Positions 12,480 to 45,600 of a stretch of 64,000 nucleotides of DNA are shown piece by piece; within the stretch, counting starts at the first letter, position 1; each line of letters opens with the position of its first letter. The translations under genes were made by a program, and so were the position numbers. Source of the stretch: Heloderma charlesbogerti (Eukaryota; Chordata; Lepidosauria; Squamata; Helodermatidae); NCBI GenBank assembly GCA_026122225.1, contig JANEZZ010001505.1, positions 62,001 to 126,000 on the forward strand, read 5' to 3'. The notes under the pieces were generated by a model. It was not told where the DNA came from, did not search any database, and saw only the letters and a list, made by a program, of their open reading frames with translations.

Positions 12480-12640
12480 ATGGTTAGCGTTAACAGCTGC
12501 ACAGAACTTACTGTTGACCATGGCTAGCTTTCAACCAGAGTCTGAAACCATGGGTTAAAGCTGGTTTGCAAACTCACGATGAATGTTACTATAGTTAGGG
12601 TTAACCTCACTGCAGATTCTAAGACTAGGCTAAGGCTAAT
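12480..12640. repeat. Foldback repeat (ccatggtt/aaccatgg type)
   Basis: Repeated, inverted accatgg and ggttaac motifs around gctttcaaccagagtctgaa. Resembles the 966-1064 element. Ends are uncertain. Confidence 0.45.
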
Positions 12641-14014
12641 GGTGAAGAGTGTGGGGAGAATTCACACTGAAGGGAGGAGGGGGAATCATGCGACTCTGTA
12701 GTGCACTAGCCACTCTTTAATTAGGATTAAGAAATCAGGGAATATTATGTATGCAATGAATCCTATAGGGGAGTAAGGTCTGTGAGTGCCTAGAGAAGGG
12801 CTTTCTTAATTATGACCGCACAGCTTGGTAACACTCCTTCCTAGAAGTGCCCATAAAACATCCCCTTTATATTGTTCCAGAAGCCAAGTGGACAGGTGTT
12901 TTACAGTGCTGGTACTGTAGCAATCGGAATGTACAAACGCATACACAGAGAGCTATTGAGTGAACAAGCAACTGGGCCAATAGCTGGGTGCCTCTCTGTA
13001 TTTCAGTTGTGCTAAAAGTTGGCACAAGCTGAAAATGCTTGGGAAATGCCATATTCAAGAGTCTAATGTTTTAACAGGTTTTCTATGAAAATGCTGACGT
13101 GGCGAGAATTACTTCTAAACCGTTAAATACAGCCAATATCAGAAGGAGCCTGCTCCCCCGCAAACACAAACACAGAAAGGGAGGGACAAGGAACACTGAG
13201 AAGGGAGACATCCTTGGCCAAGCAGAAGGTACAGGGCAGCGACTGGATGGAGAGAAGCAAAGGAAACACTCTTTTATTCAGTGGAGGTAGGGCTACATAC
13301 ACGTACCCAAGAGAGTTCCAATATTTCTAAACACAGGTACCCATTAAGAAGGTCAACTGCAAACATCCTTTGGCCGTGCCCACACCAGCCATGCTCTGAT
13401 TTGTAGAATTGTTTTTATAATTTCTCCAGGACTGGTGGATCTCAATGATGAGTGCAATTAGAGCCCTATAATTATTCTGTGAATCAGTCCAGCACGATTT
13501 TCTACAGATACAGAGAAAAATTACTAATGATCCTGCAGTGTACAGGGAAGGTCACAATGAGATTTAGCCTTACTACCCTCATAAAGAATGCAAATGGATG
13601 TGCCCAAATCAGAGCATGTATTTTATGTCCCAAGAACACCCCCTCATCCCTAAGCCATATCTTCATTAAGCATTATGCCAATTTTTCCCTAAACATACTT
13701 AAACTGCAAGATTTATTCTGATTTCTTCAAAGTTTTTTCCCAAATGTTGCAATGATTATTTTGGCAGTGGCTGGTGGGAAAGGGCAAAAGAGGAGGCAAG
13801 TAATGGAGTAAAGATGCAATGGGGCAGGGGTACAGAACTGTCCAAGGCAGATACGCATGTGAAAAGTAAAGAAATATGAGCCCATCCTTCTCATTAATGG
13901 AAGCTAAGAAACCCCTCAAAAGGCATCTGCACATTTTCAGGATTTTTCTACAAGCATAAGATCTAGATTTGTGTATGTTTTTTTAGTAGATAAAAGCCAG
14001 TTCCCAAAGTTGTC

Positions 14015-14600
14015 AAACTCTGCTATGACAAATTCATGGAGCATAGTTCTATCAATGACTACTATTTATTATGGCTCTATGAAACCTCACTGTTCAGATA
14101 ACAGCATGCCACTATTTATTTATTACATTTCTATACCACCCAATAGCTGAAGCTCTCTGGGCACTTCACAGAAATTAAAACCACAAAGTATAGAATAAAA
14201 ACAGTATAAAATATAAAAGCTTAAAACTACAGTATAAAAATACAGCTAGAATAAAACCTAGCAGCAATACAGAGTTTTAAAACAGCAAGTTAAAAGACTA
14301 TAATGCTAAAATTCTGGGAAAATAAGAAGGTCTTCACATGGTGCCTGAAAGAGTACAACGCAGGCACCAGGCAAACCTCTCGAGGGAGCTCCTTTCACAG
14401 CTGGGGTGCCACAGCAGAAAAGGCCCTCTTCCTGGTAGCCATTAGACAAATGCTGGGCAACCACAGCGGCTGGCTATTCCCTTCTTACCCTACTTGTGGA
14501 CTTCCTGTAAGGATCTAGTTAGCTACTGTGGGAAACAGGATGCAAGTAATTAGAGGGACCTTTCATCTGATCCAACAGGGGTCTTTGTATGTTCTTATGG
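14015..14600 (+). mobile_element. CR1 3'UTR interrupted by a LINE tail
   Basis: Left CR1 part: acaaattcatggagcatagt ... atggctctatgaaacctcac. Right part: acttgtggacttcctgtaag ... tctgatccaacaggggtctt tgtatgttcttatgg. Between them (14108-14445) is an antisense L2/CR1-type LINE tail. Confidence 0.7.
14108..14445 (-). mobile_element. L2/CR1-type LINE 3' end (antisense, nested)
   Basis: Starts tttatttattacatttctat accacc, the inverse of the usual 'ggtatagaaatgtaataaat' LINE end. It runs to a segment encoding, on the minus strand, remnants of a LINE ORF C terminus (aggccctcttcctggtagcc). Confidence 0.65.
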
Positions 14601-14884
14601 CTTAGGAGCAGAACACAGGATGGGGCTACAAAGATAGAAGCAGGCTAGACTATAAATGGATGGCACAACCATTTATTCCCATGCGGATATTGTTATACAT
14701 GGGCATACCATAACAGGGGTTCCAATGTGTGTTTTCAGAGCACAAAAAAGCACTCGACTCCCAGGGAGTCCTTGCAATATACAATCCCCTTCTCTACATT
14801 TGCCACCCAACATGATGGGTATTTTGCTATTTTATTGTCACTATTGATTAAACCACAAACTTTGCATAAGAGCTAAATTTCAGG

Positions 14885-15125
14885 CAGCGTGGAATGTGTA
14901 GCATAGTGGCAAGAGACAAAGGTTACGAATCAGGAAACCCCCAATTCAAATCTCACCAAGCTGCCACCAACTCACCAGGAACCCTTTGGTAAGCTTCTGT
15001 CAGCCTCAATTCCCTTCCCCCCACTGGTATAAGAATAATATTGGCTTATCTTACATGGCTGCCATAAGAATTACAAGACTGTGTGAAGTACTTTGAAGAC
15101 ACTATATAAATGCTAACCATTTTTC
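14885..15125 (+). mobile_element. MIR-like (CORE-type) SINE
   Basis: tRNA-like head with caattcaaatctcaccaag as B box, core gtcagcctcaattccc / ttatcttacatggctgcc, and tail gaagacactatataaatgct. Confidence 0.7.
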
Positions 15126-15204
15126 TCTTCTACACACTGTTCTCTTCAAGCACAGATAATCTGGAAAGGCATTTGTAAAAAAATTTAGGGGAGGTTGGTG
15201 ATGT

Positions 15205-15335
15205 ACACCAGGGGGAGGCAACCCAGTGTTCCCTAGATGTTTTGGACTGCAACTCCCACAGTTCCCAATCACTGACCATGCTCGCTAGAGCTTCTGGGAG
15301 TCATAGTCTATAACATCTTGAAGGCACCAGGGGGA
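15205..15335. repeat. Palindromic repeat family A
   Basis: Arms ctagatgttttggactgcaa and agtctataacatcttgaagg. Confidence 0.65.
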
Positions 15336-15402
15336 CTAGCCCCTATGTTCAGGTCATTACAAGAAAACCCACACAACCAAGCAAGCAGTGCCCTCCTCTG
15401 TT

Positions 15403-15472
15403 GGCCAAGAATGATGGGAGTTGCGACCCAACACAGCTGAATGGCACCTGGTTGGGAAAGGCTGGCCCAGAC
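15403..15472. repeat. Palindromic repeat family A, right half
   Basis: Only the right arm: aatgatgggagttgcgaccc ... ggcacctggttgggaaaggc. Confidence 0.65.
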
Positions 15473-17493
15473 TTTCAGATTGTGAAATCTTTGCTAGTAG
15501 CAACTGTTGCACAAGAAGATGCTTTCAGGAATAGAGAGAAGGGCAACATTGGGTTTCTGCACACAAGTACCACTGAAAGATTACAGCATGTCTTTATGAA
15601 GAAGGAATTAAAATTTGAAACAGCTTTGGATCCCTTAGCTGTGAAAACAGGGGTGAATACAGAACAATGAAAAACAAATACTTCTATTCAAAATCTGATA
15701 CTGAATCAGCATTATGTTTCCCCGAGTTCATTGGTTGGTTTTTAACTCATCTTGAAAAAGTCACCATTTGCAGATGGTTTACATTTAGAAGACTATTTAA
15801 TACACAGATGTACTGCAGGCAGAGATGCCTGGCATCTCTCCCCTGAACCAAGAATTGCCAACAGCACTGGCATTTGCTTTTTTGAATGACCTAGTTTCCA
15901 GGGTCATTTATTTAAAGATCTTAAAACTGTGTTATAAAGAGAGCTGAAATTATCAATCCAGAGTCTTGAATTCACACATTAAAAAAATCAGCTTCAAGTG
16001 AGGTATTCAAAGCCATTGTTAATCACAATGTGGCAATGTAAAGTGTAAACAAGTCAGCAACAATTTCTGTATTTAACAGTGGAGTATGTGAACCAGCCCT
16101 AAGTACCACCTTAACCTCTCTCTGCCACTCTTGGCAGCCTGCCAGGTTCCATTTTGCTTAAAACTTATCTAAGACCCCTCAGAATGAAAAACTGAACAAC
16201 AGAACCATCAGAAACCACTCTCAGGATTTATGCCATTACTGATTATTTACAGACACACCTAAGACTTCTAGGCAGTATACAAACATTACATATGTGTTAG
16301 TGACATTACAAAAGGGAATCTTAACTGTAGTTACGACATTTGCAGATGGGTATGTACAGAACTCTTCGTACTCCAGTGAAGAAGTTCCTTAGTAGCTGAA
16401 AATGGCCACTAGAATGTACCATTCAGGCCTGTGACACACATAGGGGAATGAGGTGGTAGAATTCTGGACCGCAAACTAGAGATAGCCTTAAATATCTTCC
16501 CTCCTGCTGTCCCATTATGTAAAAAACAAGTTTTAAAGTGTTCTAGCCTATCCCCTTGCCCTTTCTGTACTGGTTTTCTACTTGCAGGGAGCTTTTTAAC
16601 ATAGGGAAGTACTTAAAGAAGTGACCTTGCACCTTCAATCTGAATCTCTACCACTTTGTTTCTATCTCACTGTGCTAGCTAAGCCGATTCCAGATTGCGA
16701 TCACGACAGGACACCAAGGAGGTAGTGGCTTCATGTATGTTGGCCCCCTAAGCAACCTTCTACGGATAACTAGAAGTTTGCTTTTTGTAAAACCTGGCCA
16801 AAGGTTTGCTAATCAGATCCATCTTACTATGCAGCTCTCAATAAAATCATAATTGGAGGACAACCATAAGCTAAATCTGGGCTTAATTATAGCCAAGTCA
16901 GTGAAGTTTATATTTTGATGATTCATGTTGTTAAGAGAGATCCCGTGATATGGTGCTAGATGACCTGTTTAATTCTCTTTTTCTTGTAAATAAAATGTTT
17001 ACTAATTTGATAGAGTCAAACAGACCCAAAGAAGACAAAGAAGATGTACCTGCTAATTTAAATATACAATATAAAATTGTATTCAAGACTATGATTTATA
17101 TTACAGGAACATAAGTATACAGTTGTATCTGTGGCCTGTCAAGACTCCCAGTGATAATTCCTATGGGGTCTCAGAGCCCCAATACACTTTTTCCTTTAAC
17201 GGAAAGCCTCCAGGAAGTATGAATTAAACCCCTAAATGGTCATTTATCCCTCTAAATGCCCTTAATAATCAGGGTCTAACGAGATAAGACAAAGATACAT
17301 GATCAGATCTCCTATCTTTTTAAGTGCAGGGATGACTGAGTGGAATTTGGATCAGGGTTACAGTGCTGTGTAACAGGGGGTTAGCCCTTTCCCCCAGTGC
17401 CATTTTCCCAATGAAAATCACTCCCAAGCTATTATTTACCCCTTGGGGGGAAACTTGTGCGTACAGGCTGTATACCCAAGTTTTCCCATTTGG

Positions 17494-17559
17494 GGTGTGT
17501 GTGTGTGTGTGTGTCTCAGAGAGAGAGAGATAGAGAGAGGGAGAGAGAGGGAGAGAGAA
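17494..17559. repeat. (GT)n(GA)n microsatellite
   Basis: A GT run followed by an interrupted GA run. Confidence 0.95.
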
Positions 17560-18516
17560 AATGAATGAATATGAATGATGCTTCTGGGTAAAGGACTACT
17601 CCTCTGGACTATTTGCTAAAATTTAAAAGAGACTGGAGATCTAGATATATATTCACTGGTATATACTCTAGTTAGGCCCAGCTAAATCTTAGCTTTTCCG
17701 AAAGTAAATGGATTCTTCTGTCATTTTTCAGGTTCAACAAAACTAAATTCCAGATCTAAGGCAACATGACATCTACACATAAGAAATCAGGACACAGGAA
17801 ATAATTAAAAAATGCAATGAAGATTGTACCAAAATGCCTAATCAAAACCAGTTTTGATAAAATAGAATTATGCCGATATTTATCGTTTTTCCAACCTTGA
17901 TGAAAATAAATGAGTATCACATGGTTTCTGAGGCAGCATTGTAAAATCAAGTGAGTTGAGGGGAAAGCATCTGGAAGGGATTTTAAGTTTCCATGGTAAA
18001 CAAAGATTTGGAAGGTAAAAATTTTCCCCCACATCTTTTAGGAGGAGATAAATAGATATCTATTTCTGGAAATATATAATATTAATGTCAGCCATGAAAA
18101 AGACTCGTATATTATAAATATGAAATAAATATGTTAAATATGTCACCACTTTCAATGCATATGCTAAAAATGTAACCAAGTTTAGAAAACTCTTTAATTC
18201 CTCTGTGGTGAATGTTTAGATGAATCATCCCAGAACACTTCCAGGCACTGGAAGTTGTTCACTATGGGTACATTTAAGCAAGCATGAATTCTAGTTGGAA
18301 AGAAATATGTACCAGAGGATTTGAAGTATCACACTTAAATAATACACAATGCTACCAAGACACAATGATCCCTCCATTTCTCCCAGTAATTATCCATATG
18401 AATAGTAAAGTCCTTTTTACCCTATACCTGGAGTCTACTTTTCCACCTTGGATGATTCAGAATAAACTTGGGTACATTTCTGCTTTGAGGAGGAGTTAGA
18501 TTACAGAGAATAGCCA

Positions 18517-18690
18517 CTGGGCATATGAAATTGCCTTATAACAAACCAACCATTGGTCCATCTAGTCCAGTATTGTCTGCTCTCACTGGCAGTGGCTTTC
18601 AGTCTTTCCCAGCCATGCTGCTAGAGATGCTTTTAACCAGAGATGACAGGGACTGAACCTAGGTCTTTCTGCATGCATTGTTCAGTAGTA
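18517..18690 (-). mobile_element. tRNA-like SINE (antisense)
   Basis: Inverse of the SINE body: ccattggtccatctagtcca, ggcagtggctttcagtcttt and, at its 5' end, gactgaacctaggtctttct gcatgca. Confidence 0.7.
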
Positions 18691-18830
18691 AAGCGCAAGT
18701 TTTGCATACCAAAGATCCAAGACTCAATTCGCTGATTAAGACCTTGGAAAACTACTGGCATCAGTGGAGAGGTTTTGGCTACATGGACCAATGGTCTGAC
18801 GGTAAGGCAGTTTTATACAACTGGATGACC
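18690..18830 (+). mobile_element. tRNA-like SINE (sense)
   Basis: Starts gtagtaaagcgcaagttttg, then gatccaagactcaattc as B box and gaccaatggtctgacggtaa ggcag. It lies head to head with the previous SINE. Confidence 0.65.
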
Positions 18831-18979
18831 CATGGGGTCACTTTTAATTCTGTTCCAGTTATCCCATCATATGCAAACTTGCTGCTGCCCTTTGCTAATG
18901 AGGATGCTCATTCAAAGAACAACACCTTTTATACATGACAGCAAAGGAGGACAGAGTGAAAAAATTAAAGCACACTCAC

Positions 18980-39886
<20,907 letters not shown>

Positions 39887-40811
39887 GGCTAGATGCTTTG
39901 CTGTAAGGAAAAATATTTCATACTGAAAAGATCAAGGTGCAAACTTCAAAAAGCTGTAAGGTTGCATGGAAACATTAACAGACTAAATTCATCTGGCCAG
40001 GGCAGTATAAACAAAAAGGCTAGTGCCGGATATGATGTTTGGCTCTTTAGTCCTCTCACCCTCTAAACCACAGTTACCTAAAGAGGACCCATGCCCCCAG
40101 GGAATGGTGCTGGTTACACACCAACATAAATGTTTCCAGCCATGCTGACAGCACCCTGAGTTAATCCTTACAGGAAATCTAAGATAAGGATTTCTTAATA
40201 AGGCAAATACATACACCCGGCCCTGCAAGTAGGTACAGAATAAGCCAAATACATTTATTTTTGCCACATCCAATGCCCTGGGGAAATCAAAGGGATGTCA
40301 GCTCACCAAGCTATACCCTTTAATAGTTCCTATGACCAACGTATAGCCATTGCTTTGTGTGACCACTACTAGCTGTCCCCATCAAGCAACAAATCAGCAC
40401 AAACTGCTAATTTTTATTACAATGTAGTTAACATAATTATGAACCCTACTGGTAAAGGTTTGGCTACACTCAAGGGCTGTTGCTGGAACCTCACCCCAGT
40501 GGTGTATCTTAACTCAGCAGTGAATTTGTCTTCAGTGAGGTAGGCCAAGCCCCTCCACAGAACTCCAGATAAACCATGAAGAGCATAACACATGCATAAA
40601 GTATAAGAGAAAAGTATCTAATTTTCAGACTAAGACTATAATTACTAGTCTAATTCACAACAGGGATGCTTTGTAGACAGCTTCAAAACTGGTGATTCAC
40701 CCAATGGGCTGGGAGAGAATTCCCTGATATTTCAGTTCATATTAAAAACTGACTTTACCCTAAGATACCCAAAGGGTCAAAAGAAGAAGGAGCAGAGCTT
40801 CTGTCTCTTAT

Positions 40812-40935
40812 GGCAGGGGTGGACAGAAAGTAGATCTGTAGATATTTTGGACTTCAACTCTCAGAATTCCCAACCACTGGCAGGGGCTTCTGGGAGCTGA
40901 AATCCAAAACATCTGATGAACTACCTTCTGCCTAC
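40812..40935. repeat. Palindromic repeat family A (diverged)
   Basis: Arms gtagatattttggacttcaa and tgaaatccaaaacatctgat, ending in ctgcctacccct. Confidence 0.65.
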
Positions 40936-41139
40936 CCCTATCACATGGAGCCTACATCCCACCAGCTGCAACTTCAGCTACCTCAGTGTGGCAAGGATGG
41001 AACAAGCGGTTTCCAAGTCCCTCAGGAGACACACTGCTCTTTTACAGACAACCCCCCCCCAAAAGGCAGGCACCTATGCTGGTCCATTAGAAACCCCCAG
41101 AGAGTGTCAGTGGCATAGCAGCAACTAAAAAGTCACAAC

Positions 41140-41410
41140 GTAATGAACAAGCTTCAAGTTTATCAGCACTCTTCTTCAGAGGAGATGTTAAGCCTTTTTG
41201 AACCAGGGTTACAGCCTAACTCCTTGATTTCATTATAAAGCTGTTACAAATTGTAGACTGTTTTTTCCAATCATACCCTGCAATATCATAATCTTCCCTT
41301 TGTTTTTTGCTCAACATTCAACCTGAAGAAGATTCCCAAGGATTCCAAACACTTGCTCACTACTTTGAGTGTTTTCAGCTGGTCCTAATAAATAAAGGTA
41401 TTATTCTATT
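41140..41410. repeat. Foldback repeat, second copy of the 5365-5655 type
   Basis: Left arm caagtttatcagcactcttc ttcagagg, right arm cctgaagaagattcccaagg ... ggtcctaataaataaaggta ttatt. Confidence 0.6.
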
Positions 41411-41849
41411 GTTGCTGTAGAAATAATTAAGACACATAATATACCAAGGACCTATGGCTGCAAAATCCCACACACACATATCTGAACACAGCGATATTTA
41501 CTTCTAAGCAAGCATGCCCAGGATTTGTCCTTTAAGGCTGCAAAATTCCCTGTGCGCATTTGCCTGGGAGTAGATCATTGCATTTATACACCGCCTTTCT
41601 CCTAGGCAGTATATATGTAGTTCCAAGGCCATCTCCCATCCAGGCCCTGACCAGATCCAAGCCTGTTTACCTTCTGCCCATGCCCGGTTCTCTAAGGATA
41701 CAACCCTAGAGGCATTTACGTGGGAGTCAGCCCCACTGAACACAACGGGTCTTACTTCTGAGTAAACATGTACACGATTGTGTTACAAGCCCCATTTAAT
41801 TCGGGACGGGTGGCGTTAGTTCTGAGTAAACATGTACACCAATAACTGA

Positions 41850-42130
41850 AACCTATTATTACTACTACTACTACTGCTACTACATTTCTGTGCCGCCGTT
41901 TTTCCTCTTGCAAGGAACCCAAGGCGGCTCACACGGCCCTCCTCCACTTATTTTATTTACAGCGTTTATTCATCCGCTTTATTACATTTCTAAACCGCCC
42001 AACAGCCGCAGCGCTCAGGGCGGTTCACAACGTCAACAGCACGTTAATACCCCGCCTTTCCTCCAAGGAGCTCAAGGTGGGTTCATTCCTCCCCCCGCCC
42101 CATTTTACCCTCACAACAACCCTGCAAGGG
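41850..42130 (-). mobile_element. Composite LINE/SINE tails (antisense)
   Basis: An ACT trinucleotide run, then tacatttctgtgccgccgtt, ttacatttctaaaccgccca and ataccccgcctttcctccaa. These are three antisense 3' ends of the 'ggcggtatagaaatgtaat' type, and accctcacaacaaccctgca is the inverse of the MIR-like SINE core. Confidence 0.6.
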
Positions 42131-42531
42131 AGGGCAGGCGGAGAGACGGGTCGCCCGGCGAGCTTCACGCCTCAGGGGAGATCCGAGAGCCGGGCGGGCA
42201 CCTCACGCTGCCGTTGTTTTCGGAAACGGCCCTCCCCTCCTTGGGAACGGGCGGCGCGGCCTGGCCTGGCCTGGCCTAACCGGGCCTCACGCGGCCGCTG
42301 CCCCTGACAGGACCGCTCCGGCCGCCCTCCGGAGCCAGCAAGAGCGCGAGGCTGTTGCCGCCGGAAGTCCGCCTGCTCCGCTCCGCGAGGCTTCAGGGGC
42401 GGGACGAAGAGGCTGACGGGCAGGAGGAAGCGAGGCGGTCCTACCCCGCCTCTGTGGGCCGCGGGGATACGGAAGCCGGGAGGAGGAGGCGGCTGGCGGC
42501 GGTTGGCGGCGTGCGCGAGGACGCCGAGCGG

Positions 42532-42544
42532 GTTGCTAAGCGAC
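42532..42544 (+). promoter_or_regulatory. Candidate RFX X-box
   Basis: GTTGCTAAGCGAC matches the imperfect palindrome GTNRCC-N-RGYAAC with two mismatches and lies 72 bp 5' of the SAXO2 ATG. RFX factors drive many axonemal genes through such sites close to the start, so the position is sensible. Binding is inference. Confidence 0.45.
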
Positions 42545-42615
42545 GAGGCGCTTCCTTGGTTACCCAGCGAGCGAGGAGGAGGGAGACGAGCGAGAGAGCC
42601 GCTGAGGACGGGAGG

Positions 42616-42656
42616 ATGAAGCCGCCTCAGTGCCTGTGCCAGATTTGCACCTGCGG
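42616..42656 (+). CDS. SAXO2: SAXO2 coding exon 1
   Basis: Encodes MKPPQCLCQICTC plus two bases of a Gly codon and ends at a GTGAG donor in the CpG island. Only 41 coding bases; identified by the Cys motif and by its phase into the exon at 53274. Confidence 0.9.
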
Positions 42657-45600
42657 GTGAGAAAGGGGCGAGGCGAGGCGAGGCGAGGCGAGGGGCCTCT
42701 TTGCAGCGGGCGGGGGGCACGCTGAGGGCCCTCCTCTGGCCCGTCCGCCCGACGTCATACTCACCCCAGGTGGCTTTTCCTCAGGCGCAGCCCCTAAAGG
42801 CCGCCAGAGCCTGTGGCTCGGGTACTCCGCGGCGGGCATCAAAGGGCCCTTCACACGTGACGCGCTCCCCACACGGGTGTACACGGGTGTACCAGCGCCA
42901 CGCGCTCCTTCCTTTAACTGTGCCCAGCATGCCCGGGCTAGGACGGGGGAGAAGCCTAGCTCCCCACCTTCCTCCTTTCGCCCGCTCTCGGTCATGAGGC
43001 TCACTTGGGGGACCTTGGGCTGGTCATAGCCCTCTCAGCCCAGCCTACCTCACAGGGCCGCCGTGAGGATACAGTAGGTGGGAAGAGGGGAGAGAAACTT
43101 GTATGTTGCCTTGACTTCTTTGGAGGAAGGTGGGCGGAGAATGAAAATAGAATAAATAAATCGGATTTCTCGTATTTATATATCTTGCCCTGCTTCAGTG
43201 TGGCTCAGGCGGGGGTGGGCGGTGTTTAACTGCCCAGAGAACTATACTGATGGGCAGTATAGAAATGAAATAAATATTTTTTTTTATCTTCAGGACAATC
43301 CTGTGAGGAAGGTTGAGGCTCAGGGAGAGCAACTGGCCCGAAGTCACCCACTGAGCTTCAGTGGCTGAGCCTCGGGAATCAATCGTCCTGTGTTTGAACC
43401 GCTACTGCACCTGAGCTCTCAGATGTAGTGTGCAAGAGAGGCCTGCATTCAAATCCCTGTTCAGCCATGAAGCTCATCTGTGGCTTGTCTCCCTCTCAGG
43501 CTTCTTGTGAAGAGAAAAGAGTGTGGGGACTGACCATATATGCTGTTCTGAGCTCCTTAGGAAGGACAAGCTAGAAATGTAATAAACAAATTAGGGCTGG
43601 CCCAAGACATTTTGCTGCCTGATGCAAAGGACAAGATGTCCCCCCTCCTTCCACCTACAGAAGCCAGCCAGAGTAGTAGTTGAATCTTACTTCATTAGTG
43701 GTGATGGGACAGTGTCCTCCACCTCACCTGAGGACAGCAAGCTAGTTTAAGGGCTACAGAGCTGGTTGCCTGGAACACACAGCTCTCTGTCCTTCAACAG
43801 GGGGTGGGGGGATGGCCAAGGGGCTGCCACTGTTGCCCCCTCCACACCATCCAGCATCTGCCACTTGAGGCAGCAGCCTCACTCTGCCTAATGGTAGGGG
43901 CTAACCCTGAAACAAATGCATTGGTGCAGGGGGAAGAAACAACAACATCAGGAGGGATTTCTCAGGGTAGTTTCATGCATTACAATAGGTGCAGGAAACT
44001 GAATTTTCTCCACATGAGTTACTTCATGGATGCCATCCACACATGCATCTTAAAACACCAGTGCTCACATGCCTGTATCTGAGGAAATCCGCACTCATAA
44101 TGTATGGAGTTGCCCCACTTTAGAGGCAATAGATTTCCCTGCAGGAACATGGGTGTTGCCCCCAACAGATCAGAGGCCTTAAATCCCTGTGTTTATACAT
44201 CGGGGAGACATGCCCCAATCAGGTTGTAACTGGCACTGGAAAATGACAGCACAGCATGAGCTTCACTGTCTCTCTCAGGGATCTGGTGGCACCTGTTCCA
44301 TATCATTCAGTAATTCCCAAATGGTATGCCAAAGCAGGCTGGGATGGTATGAGAAAACTGCTTGTGTGCCATTTGAGTTATTTTAAGCAAACTCAAGGCT
44401 TCTGTGAGTAACCTGCAGAGGAGGCTGCCCACTGCATTTTTGTGTGATTCACTGTTCTAGCCATGCCTCCTTTCAATCAGCACCCACTGGGTTGGTAGTT
44501 CTTCTGCATCCAGTGTAACTAGTTCACTCAGTCACCACTGATGCAGATGCAGTAGAGTTACTCACTCTTAGAGGAGAGCTGCTTGTTGCATCTCGGTCTG
44601 CCTCACCACTCTAGGCTTGCTTCCTTCTGCTCAGGCAGCATTCCCCGAAATAAAAACAGTTAATTCCTCTGACTACCAACCTAGATGTGATGTTAAATGT
44701 GTTTCTGCATTCAACAAGCACATTTTAAACAATGTCAATATCAGCTATTGTCTGGCTGGTAATTACTGAGATCACAGCATGTAGGAAGGGTGATTTTAAC
44801 CCTTTCTGCCTGTGCTGGAGTCCTAATGAAATCCCTTCATTCAAGCTGCTATTTCCATTGGAAAGAAATCCACCATTGGTTCGAACTGTAGCAAGAAAGG
44901 GAGGGGTTAAACTCCCCTCTTTACCTGTTGCAATCCCAATAATTATCACTCTCCCTGCAACAATTGCTATTTTAAGTGAACATTGGATGCAAAGACATTC
45001 ATAAATAGTTTGATCCTAAGAACCATAAAATTTTACTCTTGGCCCTGAAAGCGATTAAATCTTACTCTTACATGTTCTCAGAGTAAATATTTTTGGCTGT
45101 ATGAGTAAAGTATACCTTGAATTTTACACTCACAAAATGGGTTGCAAACTTCTCCTCTGTTCCAGCATCCTTACTTCCACTGCTGGCTCAAGAAAACAAT
45201 TTTTGAAGCTATCTCTTGATCCACCTTAGCCTCAATTGACACATTTTTCTGAATGATTCTTCTTTTTCCATTTTGAGGTAAGTTGATCCCTCCAGTGGAT
45301 AGGAACTAGTGGCCAGGAACACCCCCCCCCAAAAAAAAAACTAGTACCATGTGCCCAAAGGGGCTTTAGACTTGTTTTTCTCTAGCACGAGCCTTCCATG
45401 CCACATAGCTAGCTGCTTTTGAAACCAAGAAGGAATTTCAAAAGCAGTTTGGGATATGGGATGGAAGTCAGCTGTTAAAAGGGGGGGAAAGGTAAAACAT
45501 TTCAGTGTGAGCCTAAGCAGCTCTTTGGATCCTGGCCAATATAAACATTGGATGACATGACACTGGAAGAGGCAAAGGAGCTTCAAGCCAAACAATACGT

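Larger units (their letters stand above)
1..18979 (-). other. EFL1 intron 14 (partial), repeat-rich, no exon found
   Basis: I looked for the next EFL1 exon using conserved peptides of domains III-V on the minus strand and saw none. The stretch holds AT and GT microsatellites, foldback elements, CR1 tails, SINEs and otherwise unassigned AT-rich DNA. Unlabelled parts of more than 300 bases (such as 2000-4100, 5700-7400, 9560-11190, 12650-14000 and 15500-17480) show nothing I can name. A short exon could have escaped reading by eye. Confidence 0.65.
39901..42290 (-). other. Probable EFL1 first intron (5'UTR intron)
   Basis: Runs from the CpG island to the acceptor just 5' of the EFL1 start-codon exon. 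It holds foldback elements at 40812-40935 and 41140-41410 and LINE/SINE tails at 41850-42130. The upstream donor is inferred: a GTGAGG on the minus strand at 42286-42291 is the best candidate, with an alternative near 42210. Confidence 0.5.
42100..42720. promoter_or_regulatory. CpG island, likely bidirectional EFL1/SAXO2 promoter
   Basis: A sharp change to GC- and CpG-rich sequence in an otherwise AT-rich window, lying between the 5' ends of EFL1 (minus) and SAXO2 (plus). It contains an ETS-family motif CCGGAAGT at 42361-42368, a second GGAAG at 42471-42475, and an RFX-like site at 42532-42544. No TATA box is evident. Head-to-head CpG promoters are common for housekeeping genes. Start sites on either side are inferred, not seen. 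Confidence 0.8.

Noticed and set aside
12011..12502. 163-codon minus-strand open frame
   Set aside because: It runs through two copies of palindromic repeat family A; most of the protein is translated repeat.
42172..42720. 182-codon open frame on the minus strand across the CpG island
   Set aside because: GC-rich sequence lowers stop frequency. The product is Pro/Arg/Ala-rich without a family pattern, and it overlaps the SAXO2 first exon and both inferred promoters.
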